Shown: piece after piece, positions 1 through 8,864 of the stretch
Layout of the letters: every line of letters starts with the position of its first letter
How positions within the stretch are numbered: the first letter of the stretch is position 1
DNA from: Scalindua sp964584595
GTDB lineage: Bacteria; Planctomycetota; Brocadiia; Brocadiales; Scalinduaceae
Length of the DNA stretch: 64,000 nucleotides
Direction of reading: 5' to 3'
NCBI GenBank assembly: GCA_964584595.1
Contig: CAZPAM010000001.1
Location: forward strand, 114,643-178,642
Program-made: the position numbers and the translations under genes
The notes under the pieces: generated by a model
The model's input: the letters and a program-made list of their open reading frames with translations, nothing else
What the model was told of the DNA's origin: nothing
The model's database searches: none

Positions 1-569
1 TGAAACATATAATACATTGGCTTTATTCCAAACCTGTCCCTGGATACCCAGAGTCTCCTTTCCTGATTGTCCCATATTACGATAGCCCACATTCCATTAA
101 ACTTGTCCTGACATTCCTTACCCCAGGCCATGTAGGACTTCAGAATAACTTCGGTATCACAAGTGCTGTAAAAAGAATAACCAATTTCCTTTAACTCTTT
201 CTTAATCTCCTCGAAATTGTAAATCTCTCCATTAAATACGATCCAGTATCTACCACTTTCATCACACATTGGCTGATGGCCGGTAGAGGTCAGATCTACT
301 ATTGACAGCCTCCTATGTGCAAGGCCAACAGAAAAACGTTCATCCGGATATTGATATCTATTTTTTGGAGCAAACTTTAAATAAGAGTCAATTACATCCT
401 TTGGCGTATCTTTTCCAGAATAAATTTTGTAATTACCATATTCCACATCAAAAAGCGCATAACCCTCATCGTCAGGCCCTCGATGTGTTATCATCTTAGC
501 CATCTCATCCAGTCTTGATAGATTATGCTTGTGATTCTTGAAACTTACCATAGCTATGATTCCACACAT
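1..569 (-). CDS. asnB: Asparagine synthase-type protein, glutaminase domain (partial, runs off the left edge)
   Basis: The reverse strand is open from an ATG at 569 to the window edge, about 189 codons. Translation starts M-C-G-I-I-A-M, giving the N-terminal Cys2 that acts as nucleophile in class II glutamine amidotransferases. It continues with HRGPDDEG near residue 30, a segment containing LAHRRLSIVDL, then FNGEIYN and SRDRFGIKPMYY, all hallmarks of the AsnB glutaminase domain. The C-terminal ATP-dependent synthetase domain lies outside the window. In surface-polysaccharide loci such proteins are thought to amidate uronic or nonulosonic acids rather than make free asparagine; that role is inferred from the neighbours. 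No clear Shine-Dalgarno precedes the ATG. A degenerate heptamer repeat lies just upstream. Confidence 0.9.
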   Translation of the reverse strand, partial: MCGIIAMVSFKNHKHNLSRLDEMAKMITHRGPDDEGYALFDVEYGNYKIYSGKDTPKDVIDSYLKFAPKNRYQYPDERFSVGLAHRRLSIVDLTSTGHQPMCDESGRYWIVFNGEIYNFEEIKKELKEIGYSFYSTCDTEVILKSYMAWGKECQDKFNGMWAIVIWDNQERRLWVSRDRFGIKPMYYMF

Positions 570-579
570 ATTTTGTAAC

Positions 580-612
580 CGTTCACAGGTCCAAGATTCA
601 GAGTTCAGTGGT
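580..612. repeat. Degenerate heptamer tandem repeat upstream of asnB
   Basis: On the minus strand the sequence reads roughly TGAACTC-TGAATCT-TGGACCT-GTGAACG, four imperfect copies of a 7-base unit, directly before the asnB start. A short heptamer-like relic also borders the gene ending at 14983. The repeat is too diverged to say whether it has a function. Confidence 0.35.
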
Positions 613-771
613 TAAGGAATAAGAATAAAATGATTTGAGAATATTGATTCACAACTATTAGCCTGCAGCTTCATGCTTAAGGGAGTAATATAGGAAGGAA
701 TGTCTATCAATACTATCAAATAAACTAATATACTCGGGGGCGAACTAAATACTTTGCATTAATAATAATTA

Positions 772-1617
772 CTATTTAACAGCCCAAATGTATAAGTAAC
801 CACCATGTTTTTTTAATATCTTTTGCATTAAACTTTCAGACATAAATTGCCCTATATTAAACCTGGCAGAAGGAAATCCATTTAACTCAGCATATCCTCC
901 GTATATCTGATGTCTATGTGAACTAAACTTATTAAATAGTATAGGAATATCAGACACCTTGTAATGTCTAGAAACTGGCGCTCCGGTCCTGTCTCCATGA
1001 GCATCAGTGTGTTTTTCTACAACCTTCTGAATGGACTTATAACGAAAATATTCACCTCGTAAAATACCATGCTTGAAGAACTTATTATAATAATACTTTA
1101 AGAAATTTTTATGATAAAGCATAACAAAAAGAGTGCTCCCCTCCTTTAAAACCCTCCACGCTTCGTCTATACATTTCTGGGTATCTGGTGAATGGTGCAT
1201 AACACCCTGTGAAGTAACATAATCAAAGGAATTGTCTTCAAAAGGCAAATCTTCAGCATTTCCTAAATAAAACTTTGAATTATCATGATGATCAAATAAT
1301 TTTAAGCAAATCTCATGATGAAATGTGCTTAGATCAATACCGGTATACTTTGCTCCCGCACCAATAAATTCTTTGGCCAAAAAACCAACACCATGACCAA
1401 TTTCAAGGACATTTTTGTTTTTGAGTGATGAATAATCTATTAAATTTGAATAAAGTGGCTTATTTGGTTCTTGCCGAAACCACCCCTTCATACGTACTTT
1501 AGACACCGAATTCTCAAATATTTGTTCAGGACTCTCACTTTTGTCACTGTTATAAATCATTGGATTCATTGACCAAAAATCCTGTACTTCTTGTATGTCA
1601 AGCTGTTTTTTACCCAT
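772..1617 (-). CDS. Class I SAM-dependent methyltransferase
   Basis: A 281-residue protein. Motif I is VLEIGHGVGFL at about residues 70-80, with the acidic end of strand 2 in GIDLS near 93-97. A post-I segment (LPFEDNSFDYV, about 124-134) and HHSPD follow, as in Methyltransf_11 proteins. It presumably methylates a sugar or glycan precursor in the cytoplasm; the acceptor cannot be told. A strong Shine-Dalgarno (GGAGG, four bases before the ATG) supports this start. The conserved core ends near residue 175. The C-terminal 100 residues have no motif I recognise and may bind the acceptor. Confidence 0.85.
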   Translation of the reverse strand: MGKKQLDIQEVQDFWSMNPMIYNSDKSESPEQIFENSVSKVRMKGWFRQEPNKPLYSNLIDYSSLKNKNVLEIGHGVGFLAKEFIGAGAKYTGIDLSTFHHEICLKLFDHHDNSKFYLGNAEDLPFEDNSFDYVTSQGVMHHSPDTQKCIDEAWRVLKEGSTLFVMLYHKNFLKYYYNKFFKHGILRGEYFRYKSIQKVVEKHTDAHGDRTGAPVSRHYKVSDIPILFNKFSSHRHQIYGGYAELNGFPSARFNIGQFMSESLMQKILKKHGGYLYIWAVK

Positions 1618-1747
1618 AAAACCTCCATGATTAAATTCTTCAGATAGTTCAGAAGCCAGAGAAGCTACTTTGCCGAACTCCTATTTCTATAATTTAAGTC
1701 TTTACTACCAACTTACAACATCTTGTTTTTCCCATTTTCATGTTCGA

Positions 1748-3574
1748 TCACAAATTCTGAGCCAGGCACATGCTGTAAAAACGTGAATCTGTATCTCCAT
1801 ACAATTCATCAAAACTGCCTTCTTCTACTATCCGCCCTTCCTTAAAAACATAAATATAATCACAATTCTTTACAGTTGACAACCTATGCGCAATTATCAC
1901 AATTGTACGTTCTCCCTTCAATGAATTGATGCTCTGCTGAATAAGCTGCTCCGACTCAGTATCAAGTGATGAAGTTGCCTCATCAAAAATCATTATCTCC
2001 GGTTCCTTAAATAATTCTCTTGCAATAGCAATCCTTTGACGCTGCCCTCCTGATAATCTTACTCCCTTATCCCCTATTATTGTTTCAAGTCCCATTTCGG
2101 CTTCATTGATAAATCTATCACAATTTGCCAATACAGTAGCGTCTTTAATCTTTTTTTTACAGATTTCTTCCTGACTATCACACTCCCAGAAAGCAATATT
2201 ATTTGCGATTGTATCGTTGAATATAACAGGTTCCTGAGTTACATAACCGATGATATTCCTGAGACTTGAAAGCTCTAATTCCGAATAATCTATACCATCA
2301 ATACTGATTTTCCCATACTGTGGTGTCAACAAACCCGTAAAGATATCAAACAGGGTCGTTTTTCCTGCTCCTGATTCACCAACAATGCCTATGCATTTAT
2401 TTTTCTGTATTGCAAGGTTTACATCAAATAATACCTTTCTTGAACCATAACTGTAATTTACATCCTTTAACTCTATCCTACTATTAAAATTTGTTATTAA
2501 CTTAGTTCCTGCTAGCTCTAGATTTTTATCAAGAACTCTATCAGCTTTTACAATAACCTCCAATCCCCCCAAACTTGCATTAAATTTCTGCCAGTTAGAT
2601 TGAAAAACAAAGACATAACCAAATGCCTTATAAAAAAAAATCACCAGCACAAATATCTCTGCTATTGATTTTCCCTGAAATCCCACATAATAAAGTACAA
2701 GCCCTGATATAAGTAAAACGGATACAGGTTCAATTATTGAAGAAGGTATAGAGGTCAACACACTACTTTTAAAGTAATAAACATAATTTTTATTAATTTT
2801 AGCAAAAAGGTGCTTAAATATATGAGTAAAACTATCTGTCGCTTTAATATATTTATAATTATAAATTGTCTGAATAAGTAGTGATTGGATCTGGGCATTT
2901 GTCTCTGATACAAGCAGCGATATCTTTCTTGACAACCGAGAAAGACTTCTCATCAGTGTAAACAATAATATACTCAAAAAAAGCACGACAAAGGTCATTT
3001 TACAGTTAATAATAATAGCAAAAGAGATATAGATAAGTATAAATACCAAGCTTCCAATCACAACCGTGTATCTGTTCAATGCAGCGACACCCCTGTTAAT
3101 TTCTGTCGTAATTATATTATTCAGATAACCAATACTTGTGTTAGTATAGTAACTATATTTCATGCCTTTATATTTATTGCAAAAATCAATCCTTATATCT
3201 TTAATAAGGTTAAACCTTATATATGAGGCAAAGGTTTTCTGAAGAAAAACAAAAGCTCCTTTAAACAAAAAAGCAATTAAAAGAAGTATTATTAGTGGAA
3301 ACAGGGATATATTAATACCTATTGATTCGAGAAAAACATAAATAGTCTTAGTATATTGATCCTGATCACTCACTGCTTTATCAATATTCAGGACCGGAAG
3401 TAACATCGAAATACCAATACTTTCAGATAAACCACCAAGAAGAAATAGCAATAGTAAAATATATAATTTTCTCCCGGCGTATCCGTATACGACTTTGAAG
3501 TAATGAATCAGGGAAGAAATTAGAGGGATTTGCATTAAAAATTTACGGTTTTTGCTGATGCTTTCCTTATACAA
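1748..3574 (-). CDS. ABC exporter, fused membrane and ATPase domains (MsbA/PglK type)
   Basis: This 608-residue half transporter has about six hydrophobic segments in residues 35-345 and a nucleotide-binding domain in 365-600. The Walker A motif is GESGAGKTT near 400, the signature LSGGQRQR near 507, Walker B IMIFDEATSSLD near 525, and the switch histidine lies in AHRLST near 562. The layout matches exporters that flip lipids or lipid-linked oligosaccharides. It is the only transporter in the window and I see no Wzx-type flippase, so it may move the lipid-linked glycan (inference). The start is uncertain: the longest frame opens with TTG at 3574, and an ATG lies 13 codons in; neither has a good ribosome binding site. 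Confidence 0.9.
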   Translation of the reverse strand: MYKESISKNRKFLMQIPLISSLIHYFKVVYGYAGRKLYILLLLFLLGGLSESIGISMLLPVLNIDKAVSDQDQYTKTIYVFLESIGINISLFPLIILLLIAFLFKGAFVFLQKTFASYIRFNLIKDIRIDFCNKYKGMKYSYYTNTSIGYLNNIITTEINRGVAALNRYTVVIGSLVFILIYISFAIIINCKMTFVVLFLSILLFTLMRSLSRLSRKISLLVSETNAQIQSLLIQTIYNYKYIKATDSFTHIFKHLFAKINKNYVYYFKSSVLTSIPSSIIEPVSVLLISGLVLYYVGFQGKSIAEIFVLVIFFYKAFGYVFVFQSNWQKFNASLGGLEVIVKADRVLDKNLELAGTKLITNFNSRIELKDVNYSYGSRKVLFDVNLAIQKNKCIGIVGESGAGKTTLFDIFTGLLTPQYGKISIDGIDYSELELSSLRNIIGYVTQEPVIFNDTIANNIAFWECDSQEEICKKKIKDATVLANCDRFINEAEMGLETIIGDKGVRLSGGQRQRIAIARELFKEPEIMIFDEATSSLDTESEQLIQQSINSLKGERTIVIIAHRLSTVKNCDYIYVFKEGRIVEEGSFDELYGDTDSRFYSMCLAQNL

Positions 3575-3663
3575 GGAATTAATTTATCAATTTTATGCGA
3601 TGATGAATTCAATGAGTAAGTAAAGCGCACGAGTTAGAGCATTCTGTCTTGAAAAGAGAACAA

Positions 3664-3669
3664 TATTAT
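3664..3669 (-). promoter_or_regulatory. Possible -10 element upstream of the ABC exporter
   Basis: The minus strand reads TATAAT about 90 bases before the exporter start, in the 144-bp gap between the exporter and the methyltransferase at 3719-4687. The best -35 match 18 bases upstream is CAGACA (4 of 6 to TTGACA). This rests on sequence match only. Confidence 0.2.
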
Positions 3670-3718
3670 ATCACCCGGGCTGTTTAATGTCTGGCTCTCA
3701 GAGGAAGCGCTACAAATT

Positions 3719-4687
3719 TTATTTCTTCCTAACAATAAAAGCATGCCTGCTATATGGAACTCCTAAAAGATTAAATGCTGTTTTTGCAAACTGTACTACA
3801 TTACGACGAAGAATATTTTTAATAGCATACTTAGTCAAAGGAACTGGAGGTTTCACGTTAAAACTCAAAACTTCAAAGCCAATTTTTTTCAAAAGGTACT
3901 TAAACTGCTTAGGTTTAAGATAGTTGATGTGGCCTGGATGATAATGACTAATATTGTCCTTTTTATAAATTGTTTTAGCATTTAATAGTTGATCAATCTC
4001 CCTATCTATGTCCATAAAAGGATTATTTACATAAAAGACGCCGCCTTTCGACATATTATCATAAATGGAAACCAATTCATTCACAGGGTCAAAGAGATGC
4101 TCAACAACACTACTAGATACTACAAGATCAAACGGGGCATGTTTAAAAATCTCATCCTTATCTCTAGAAAATACAATTCCCGGGAAATTATATTTTTCAT
4201 AATATGTTTTATGTGCCACGGTATATGGATCAAGTGCATATACATCTTTAATCCCCATAGTACGTGCAAGATTTGAGTAATCTCCAGCACCCGAGCCAAA
4301 ATCCAAAAAATTAATACCTTTTTTATTGTTAAGCGGTTTTTTACAGGAAATATTTTGAGCTAAAAACAAAAGACAATTAAGTATCCATACACGTTCCGCC
4401 CAATGAGACCAACTTACATTAGGATTATATGATGGCTTTTCTATTGGCATATCAGCTTTTGTTCTTTCATAACCCACAAAAACATCTCTAACATAAATAC
4501 TTTTGCATTTTAGACACTTGACAATCGAAGATCTTGTATCCGGCGACCATCCTATTGCTTCTACATACTCAGGACTTACATTTTTATATATTTTAGTTAA
4601 ATAATCATATGTAAATGTAAACATAGTTTCGTAATGGTCCTTACCACAGACAATACATTTCCTAATTACTTTTCCGTTATCAGTCAT
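3719..4687 (-). CDS. SAM-dependent methyltransferase with N-terminal zinc-ribbon-like cysteines
   Basis: A 322-residue protein. Two CxxC pairs (CIVCGKDH near residue 11 and CLKCKS near 58) resemble the metal-binding head found on many glycan-locus methyltransferases. The SAM fold follows: FLDFGSGAGDY near 124-134, ALDPY near 149, and VVSSSVVEHLFDP near 182. It probably methylates a deoxy-sugar or an unusual glycan group in the cytoplasm. AGGAG nine bases before the ATG supports the start. The gene at 25579-26562 has the same two-part architecture, and the pseudogene at 6881-7400 carries similar cysteines, so this family recurs in the locus. Confidence 0.85.
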   Translation of the reverse strand: MTDNGKVIRKCIVCGKDHYETMFTFTYDYLTKIYKNVSPEYVEAIGWSPDTRSSIVKCLKCKSIYVRDVFVGYERTKADMPIEKPSYNPNVSWSHWAERVWILNCLLFLAQNISCKKPLNNKKGINFLDFGSGAGDYSNLARTMGIKDVYALDPYTVAHKTYYEKYNFPGIVFSRDKDEIFKHAPFDLVVSSSVVEHLFDPVNELVSIYDNMSKGGVFYVNNPFMDIDREIDQLLNAKTIYKKDNISHYHPGHINYLKPKQFKYLLKKIGFEVLSFNVKPPVPLTKYAIKNILRRNVVQFAKTAFNLLGVPYSRHAFIVRKK

Positions 4688-4725
4688 TCTGGGCGTCTCC
4701 TAGTCTATAAAAGAGTTGGATTAAA

Positions 4726-4748
4726 TTGCTATTTAGTAGTTATAGCAA
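4726..4748 (-). terminator. Weak hairpin between genes, possible terminator
   Basis: Seven-base arms TTGCTAT / ATAGCAA surround a 9-base loop. On the minus strand the hairpin is followed only by TTTAATCC. It lies after the stop of the gene ending at 4799 and before the methyltransferase at 4687. The short U-run makes efficient termination doubtful. Confidence 0.25.
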
Positions 4749-4798
4749 ACTACTGAATCAACTACTAATGATATTCTTGATGCAAACAAGAGCAAAAG

Positions 4799-6163
4799 TC
4801 AACTTGCCACTAATTCTGATGATGCCGTGTTGACTTCGGTCTCTAATATTGAGACTATGCGTTCCAGGGTCTTCCCATCGTGGAAGCCTAGATATTCGTC
4901 TATCAATTCATGTGATGGTGGCCAATGATTTTCACTTCTAACCGCCGAGACTATCTGTTCCTTGAATTCTTCTTTAGATTTAGAAAAAATAAATTCGGAA
5001 CCGGAGTATTTCTGGAAATAAATTATACCTTTATATTTACCTCCTGCTTCTGCAAACATAGGGATTATTGTTGGTCTTTGCAATAACCTACTTTCAAGTA
5101 ATGTTGTAGAGTTCACCCCAATCACAACACTTGATTTCTTTATGAGGGTTTGGGCATCTATGTCGACAGTTAAGATCAAATTCTTAATATCCTCAATTTC
5201 ACGGCCAACTCCATCCCGTATAACTTCTCTTATTTTTTCTTCCCAACTAGAAAGCCACTTAGGCTTAATTATAAATACAATATCAGGGTATTCTATAGCA
5301 AGCTCAGCTATTGCCACATGTGTTTGTGCAAATGCTTCAATCAACCCCTTGCCTTCACGATCATCAAAACCAGTTCCTGTTTCTGATATTATCCCCTGCA
5401 CAAAGTGCCTGAAGGAAAAGAGACAAACAGTTTTTTTACTATTATTAATATGATTGCACTCTTTAATAATATCATCAATTCTTAAGCAGCCTGCAACAAT
5501 AATATTCCTCTCCTCATAAACATTCGCTTTTACCAGCAAATTCTTTTCCCTCTCATTGTGAACAACCAACTTATTGCCAAAATATTTAAGTTTGCGACCT
5601 TTAAATAAATTTAGGTAATGCTGCTCAGTTAATTCATCCCTCAAACATTCTTTATGAAGAGCAATAAATGGTACACCTGCTAATCTTGATGCCTTAGCCC
5701 ACTCTATATCCGGTATATACCTGTAATTGCATGTAATAATACATTTAAAGCCGTACTCTTCAGCAATATATTTAATGAAATCTACAAGATATCTGTTTAG
5801 CTTATTCTTGTATTTCACGGCCTTTGGGTTGGCTTCCGGCTGAAAATGTAGAGTTTTATCCTTTTTGAATAATTCTTCAACCGGATTCATAATCAGGTTA
5901 TTTAACCATTGCTGCTTTGCAGGAGGAAGATAAATCAATCTTAGTTTAGGGCTTCTTTTCAGAACGTTAAGATCTAAAGTCCAGCGAAAGGAGTGTAACA
6001 CAAGCACACCAAAACTATCACTGTGTTTATTGTCTAAACATTCAAATAAAAGAGTCTTTTTTACATTCTTTGCTATGATGGGTATAAAAAGCTTAAGTGT
6101 CATAATATTAAATATAAGAGCTTTCAACCCTAAGAAAGTGAGAATGTTCTTTAGGTAATTCAT
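4799..6163 (-). CDS. Surface carbohydrate biosynthesis protein, putative GT-B glycosyltransferase
   Basis: A 454-residue protein of the kind annotated as surface carbohydrate biosynthesis protein. It is clearly a paralogue of the protein at 27435-28880. Shared blocks include CIITCNYRYIPD near 140, a LVVHNEREKN block near 200, an AGCLRID block near 225, an ELAIEYPDIVFIIKP block near 295, and VIGVNSTTLLESRLLQRPTIIP near 345. The last block resembles the donor-side region of GT-B fold enzymes. Each paralogue accompanies a NeuA/NeuB pair, so I infer transfer of a nonulosonic acid; the donor is unproven. The ATG follows AAGGAAAG. The gene abuts the acyltransferase at 6164 with no gap. Confidence 0.7.
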   Translation of the reverse strand: MNYLKNILTFLGLKALIFNIMTLKLFIPIIAKNVKKTLLFECLDNKHSDSFGVLVLHSFRWTLDLNVLKRSPKLRLIYLPPAKQQWLNNLIMNPVEELFKKDKTLHFQPEANPKAVKYKNKLNRYLVDFIKYIAEEYGFKCIITCNYRYIPDIEWAKASRLAGVPFIALHKECLRDELTEQHYLNLFKGRKLKYFGNKLVVHNEREKNLLVKANVYEERNIIVAGCLRIDDIIKECNHINNSKKTVCLFSFRHFVQGIISETGTGFDDREGKGLIEAFAQTHVAIAELAIEYPDIVFIIKPKWLSSWEEKIREVIRDGVGREIEDIKNLILTVDIDAQTLIKKSSVVIGVNSTTLLESRLLQRPTIIPMFAEAGGKYKGIIYFQKYSGSEFIFSKSKEEFKEQIVSAVRSENHWPPSHELIDEYLGFHDGKTLERIVSILETEVNTASSELVAS

Positions 6164-6793
6164 TTACAATCTTTCCTTTATTTTTTTTGCCGGTATTCCC
6201 GCCAATACAGAATCCTTTTCATAATGCCCATTTCTGACCAAAGCTTTTGCTCCAATGATACAGCCATCACCAATAACGACTCCTTTCGTTATTGTCACGT
6301 TTCCTGCTATCCAAACATCATTACCTATAACTATCTGCCCGAAAACATGTTTTTGATTTCTTACCAGCTCTCCTTTTCTATATCCATGCTCGGAGGACTG
6401 AATAAATGCCATAGCGGCAATTAGACAGTCATCACCAATACTAACATCATCTCCTGCGACAATGATGCTATTTTGCCCAACACTAGACCTTTTGCCGATT
6501 CTCAATACTGCATTATTAGCTGATATAAATCTGCAATCGGTATCAATCGCCACATCATCTTCTATAATAATCCTGCCATTCTCCCTATTTCTAATGTCAA
6601 TATTTCCAAATACTGAAACATTGTTTCCTATAATTATATCTTTAGGATTACCTTCAATTTTTAATTTAGGATTGCCTTCTATATAAAATTTCTTACCAAT
6701 TTTTACCCCTAATATCCTTAATATAACCTTGATAATCATACTATGGATATACCAATATTTTTTCTTTGTAATAAGCGCAAGTAAATTAAACAT
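6164..6793 (-). CDS. Left-handed beta-helix (hexapeptide repeat) O-acyltransferase
   Basis: A 209-residue protein. From about residue 45 to 190 it has the imperfect hexapeptide pattern ([IV]-G-x-x-x-x) that builds a left-handed beta helix, for example IIGNNVSVFGNIDI and IGDDCLIAAM. A loop with SSEHGY near 134 provides the usual catalytic histidine, and VWIAGNVTITKGV and AGIPAKKIKE close the domain. This matches WbbJ/NodL/LacA-type acetyltransferases. It probably acetylates a hydroxyl of the glycan using acetyl-CoA. It lies directly upstream of the putative glycosyltransferase at 4799-6163 and probably shares its transcript. No clear ribosome binding site precedes the ATG. Confidence 0.88.
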   Translation of the reverse strand: MFNLLALITKKKYWYIHSMIIKVILRILGVKIGKKFYIEGNPKLKIEGNPKDIIIGNNVSVFGNIDIRNRENGRIIIEDDVAIDTDCRFISANNAVLRIGKRSSVGQNSIIVAGDDVSIGDDCLIAAMAFIQSSEHGYRKGELVRNQKHVFGQIVIGNDVWIAGNVTITKGVVIGDGCIIGAKALVRNGHYEKDSVLAGIPAKKIKERL

Positions 6794-6880
6794 TTTGTAA
6801 CATGAACATTGAATGGCCTTGATTGAATTATTAAAAACCCTTCAACACACCTCATTTACATCAAATCTTGTACTTTGCCC

Positions 6881-7400
6881 CTAGCCTGCTTGGTCTGCAA
6901 CCTTAAGTAAAACACCAACTTCACATCCCAGATCGAGTATACCTTCTTTAGAATGGTGTCTCATTTGACCAATCAGATCCAAACCATATTTGAAATTATA
7001 TCTATTTCTTTTGAACAGAATACTTAGATATCTCGACGTGTACATGATCATTCTTGTAAAGTTCAACGACTTTCTCATAAGTAATTCTAGAATTCATGAA
7101 ACTGTGTACACAATCTTCACATTTATATATTCTCAATCCTGACCTCTCGAAACAGAACGATTTTTAATAACTATTACACACTGGACAGTTTTCAACTGAC
7201 TCCCAGAATCTATCAATTCCAGTATCTTTGCCAATCTTAGAATGCTCTGGAGTAGGATTTGCGCACAAAGGCTTGTTTTAACCAATTCTGAATGTAATGG
7301 AATAGAACTTTTTCACCCCAAGTAAAAGATTGGCACTAAACTTATTTTCATCTTTACGTCTTTCATTAAAATCGTTGATATTAATATCTGGGCCACTCAT
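6881..7400 (-). pseudogene. Decayed zinc-ribbon SAM methyltransferase
   Basis: Remains of one methyltransferase are spread over different frames. From an ATG at 7400 the frame gives 40 residues starting MSGPDININDF and then stops. After it come CPVCNSY with a stop, then YKCEDCVHSF, the CxxC pairs of a zinc-ribbon head. A 65-codon open piece at 6881-7078 contains ILDLGCEVGVLLKVADQAG, a SAM motif I, and then stops. The rest of the Rossmann domain is absent. At least two nonsense or frameshift changes and a 3' deletion are needed to explain this. Living relatives are at 3719-4687 and 25579-26562. The stretch 6794-6880 has no other feature I can see. Confidence 0.75.
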
Positions 7401-7402
7401 AT

Positions 7403-8158
7403 TTATAATCTTCTAAAATGATAAAGAGCTTTAGCTCCATTGTGGATTTGATTTGTTTCATACCGACTTGCAGATTTATACCATGCTAACAATTCATCGA
7501 CTTTTGAATTCTTTAAGCCAGCATCTCTAAGGGCATTCGTCAACCTCTTTTTCATATCCACAATCATTTTCTCACCATGTCCCTGGCCATGTCTAAATGT
7601 TTTCCATTTTACAGATAAATTTAATTCATCGGACCATTTTTCCATATCAAATGGGGAAATGAAGTGTTTGTCCGAGAGTGACATCGGAACATCGAAAAGG
7701 ATTTGTAATGTCATCCAAACAAACCCTCTTAAATTGAGAAAAGAGGGGCATGTTATAATAAGGTGTCCCGCTTGGTGTATGTGTTCTTTCAGTAATGATA
7801 ACACGGAAAACAGATCATCAACGTGCTCAATTACTTCTTGCATGACAATACAATCATATGTCCCTTTCAAATCGACAAAAGACCCTACTCGAAAATCAAT
7901 TTTATCATGGGAGTTTTCAATTTTTGCTGTTTTGATAGCATTTTCAGAATAGTCCATGGCCAAGACATGAACAACACCGGCATTGGCTAATACATTAGCC
8001 GTTCTCCCGGTCCCACAGCCTATCTCCAAGACACGCAAACCTGTCCAATCTAAAACATTCAAGACTTCTTGAGTCGCGTCTTCTGTACTAAATGTAAAAA
8101 ACTTATTTTTATCGCCTTCATACACTTTTTCATATAAATTTTTTAATGAATCATCCAT
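7403..8158 (-). CDS. Class I SAM-dependent methyltransferase (UbiG-like)
   Basis: A 251-residue protein. Motif I is VLEIGCGTGRTA near residues 43-54, followed by AMDYSENAI near 67 and IVMQEVIEHVDD near 105, the typical pattern of UbiG/Methyltransf_23 enzymes. It follows the NeuB/NeuA pair one base downstream of the neuA stop, so it is probably cotranscribed and modifies that nonulosonic acid or its polymer; the acceptor is inferred. It has no zinc-ribbon head, unlike the decayed gene next to it. Confidence 0.85.
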   Translation of the reverse strand: MDDSLKNLYEKVYEGDKNKFFTFSTEDATQEVLNVLDWTGLRVLEIGCGTGRTANVLANAGVVHVLAMDYSENAIKTAKIENSHDKIDFRVGSFVDLKGTYDCIVMQEVIEHVDDLFSVLSLLKEHIHQAGHLIITCPSFLNLRGFVWMTLQILFDVPMSLSDKHFISPFDMEKWSDELNLSVKWKTFRHGQGHGEKMIVDMKKRLTNALRDAGLKNSKVDELLAWYKSASRYETNQIHNGAKALYHFRRL

Positions 8159-8159
8159 A

Positions 8160-8864
8160 TTATCTTTTATTTATGTAATACTCGGCCACTAAAAAATCGG
8201 CTTCAGTGTCAATATTCACGGACCGTTCAAAAGGCATAATATACCCTAAGCATTTGCTCCCTTTAAAGCTATTCCTTTCCATCAATACGTCCCGCTTCGT
8301 TGCGTAAATTGCACCATTTACGATATACACACTGGGCAAACTCTGTCGCGGAGGCATTTCTACAGGCGGCTCGTCGTAATCCACTAACGCTCCGTCTTTA
8401 AACTTTTTCATTTTCATAGGATGCCAATTATCCACATCCACCACACTAATGATACTATCTGCATCGGATTTGATAAGTTGCTTTAACGCATTCGTCAAAT
8501 CATCAGTCGTTTTTAAAGGAGAAGTAGGCTGTAACATAATCACATAGTCATAATTTCCCTCTTTGATTTTTTCCATTTCTTGAACCGCATGCTGGACGGT
8601 AGGCACTGCAAGTGCCGTATCTGTGGCTAATTCGGATGGTCTCAAAAAAGGGGCTTGAGCACCACACTCAATGGCAATTTCCCGAATCTTTTCGTCTTCT
8701 GTAGTCAACACCACATCTGTGATCAGTGAACACTGCATCCCTAATTCAATTGTATAAGCGATTAATGGTCTTCCTGCTAAGGGATGAATATTTTTTCCCG
8801 GAACACCTTTTGAGCCTCCACGTGCCGGGATAACACCAATGATTTTTATGGAAGTTCCTCCCAA
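8160..8864 (-). CDS. neuA: CMP-nonulosonate synthetase (acylneuraminate cytidylyltransferase)
   Basis: A protein of about 234 residues. The nucleotide-binding motif VIPARGGSKGVPGKN occurs at about residues 11-25, then LAGRPLIAYTIE, LTTEDEKI near 54, LRPSELATD near 75 and MLQPTSPLK near 110. These are the conserved blocks of enzymes that activate sialic, legionaminic or pseudaminic acid with CTP. It overlaps neuB by 19 bases. The start is unusual: the longest frame opens with TTG at 8864, whereas a perfect GGAGG sits seven bases before an ATA codon at 8849. Either could be used. Confidence 0.9.
   Translation of the reverse strand: MGGTSIKIIGVIPARGGSKGVPGKNIHPLAGRPLIAYTIELGMQCSLITDVVLTTEDEKIREIAIECGAQAPFLRPSELATDTALAVPTVQHAVQEMEKIKEGNYDYVIMLQPTSPLKTTDDLTNALKQLIKSDADSIISVVDVDNWHPMKMKKFKDGALVDYDEPPVEMPPRQSLPSVYIVNGAIYATKRDVLMERNSFKGSKCLGYIMPFERSVNIDTEADFLVAEYYINKR

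Noticed and set aside
302..499. Plus-strand frame of 65 codons at the left edge
   Set aside because: It is the antisense of the asparagine-synthase-type gene, whose reverse-strand translation has clear AsnB motifs.
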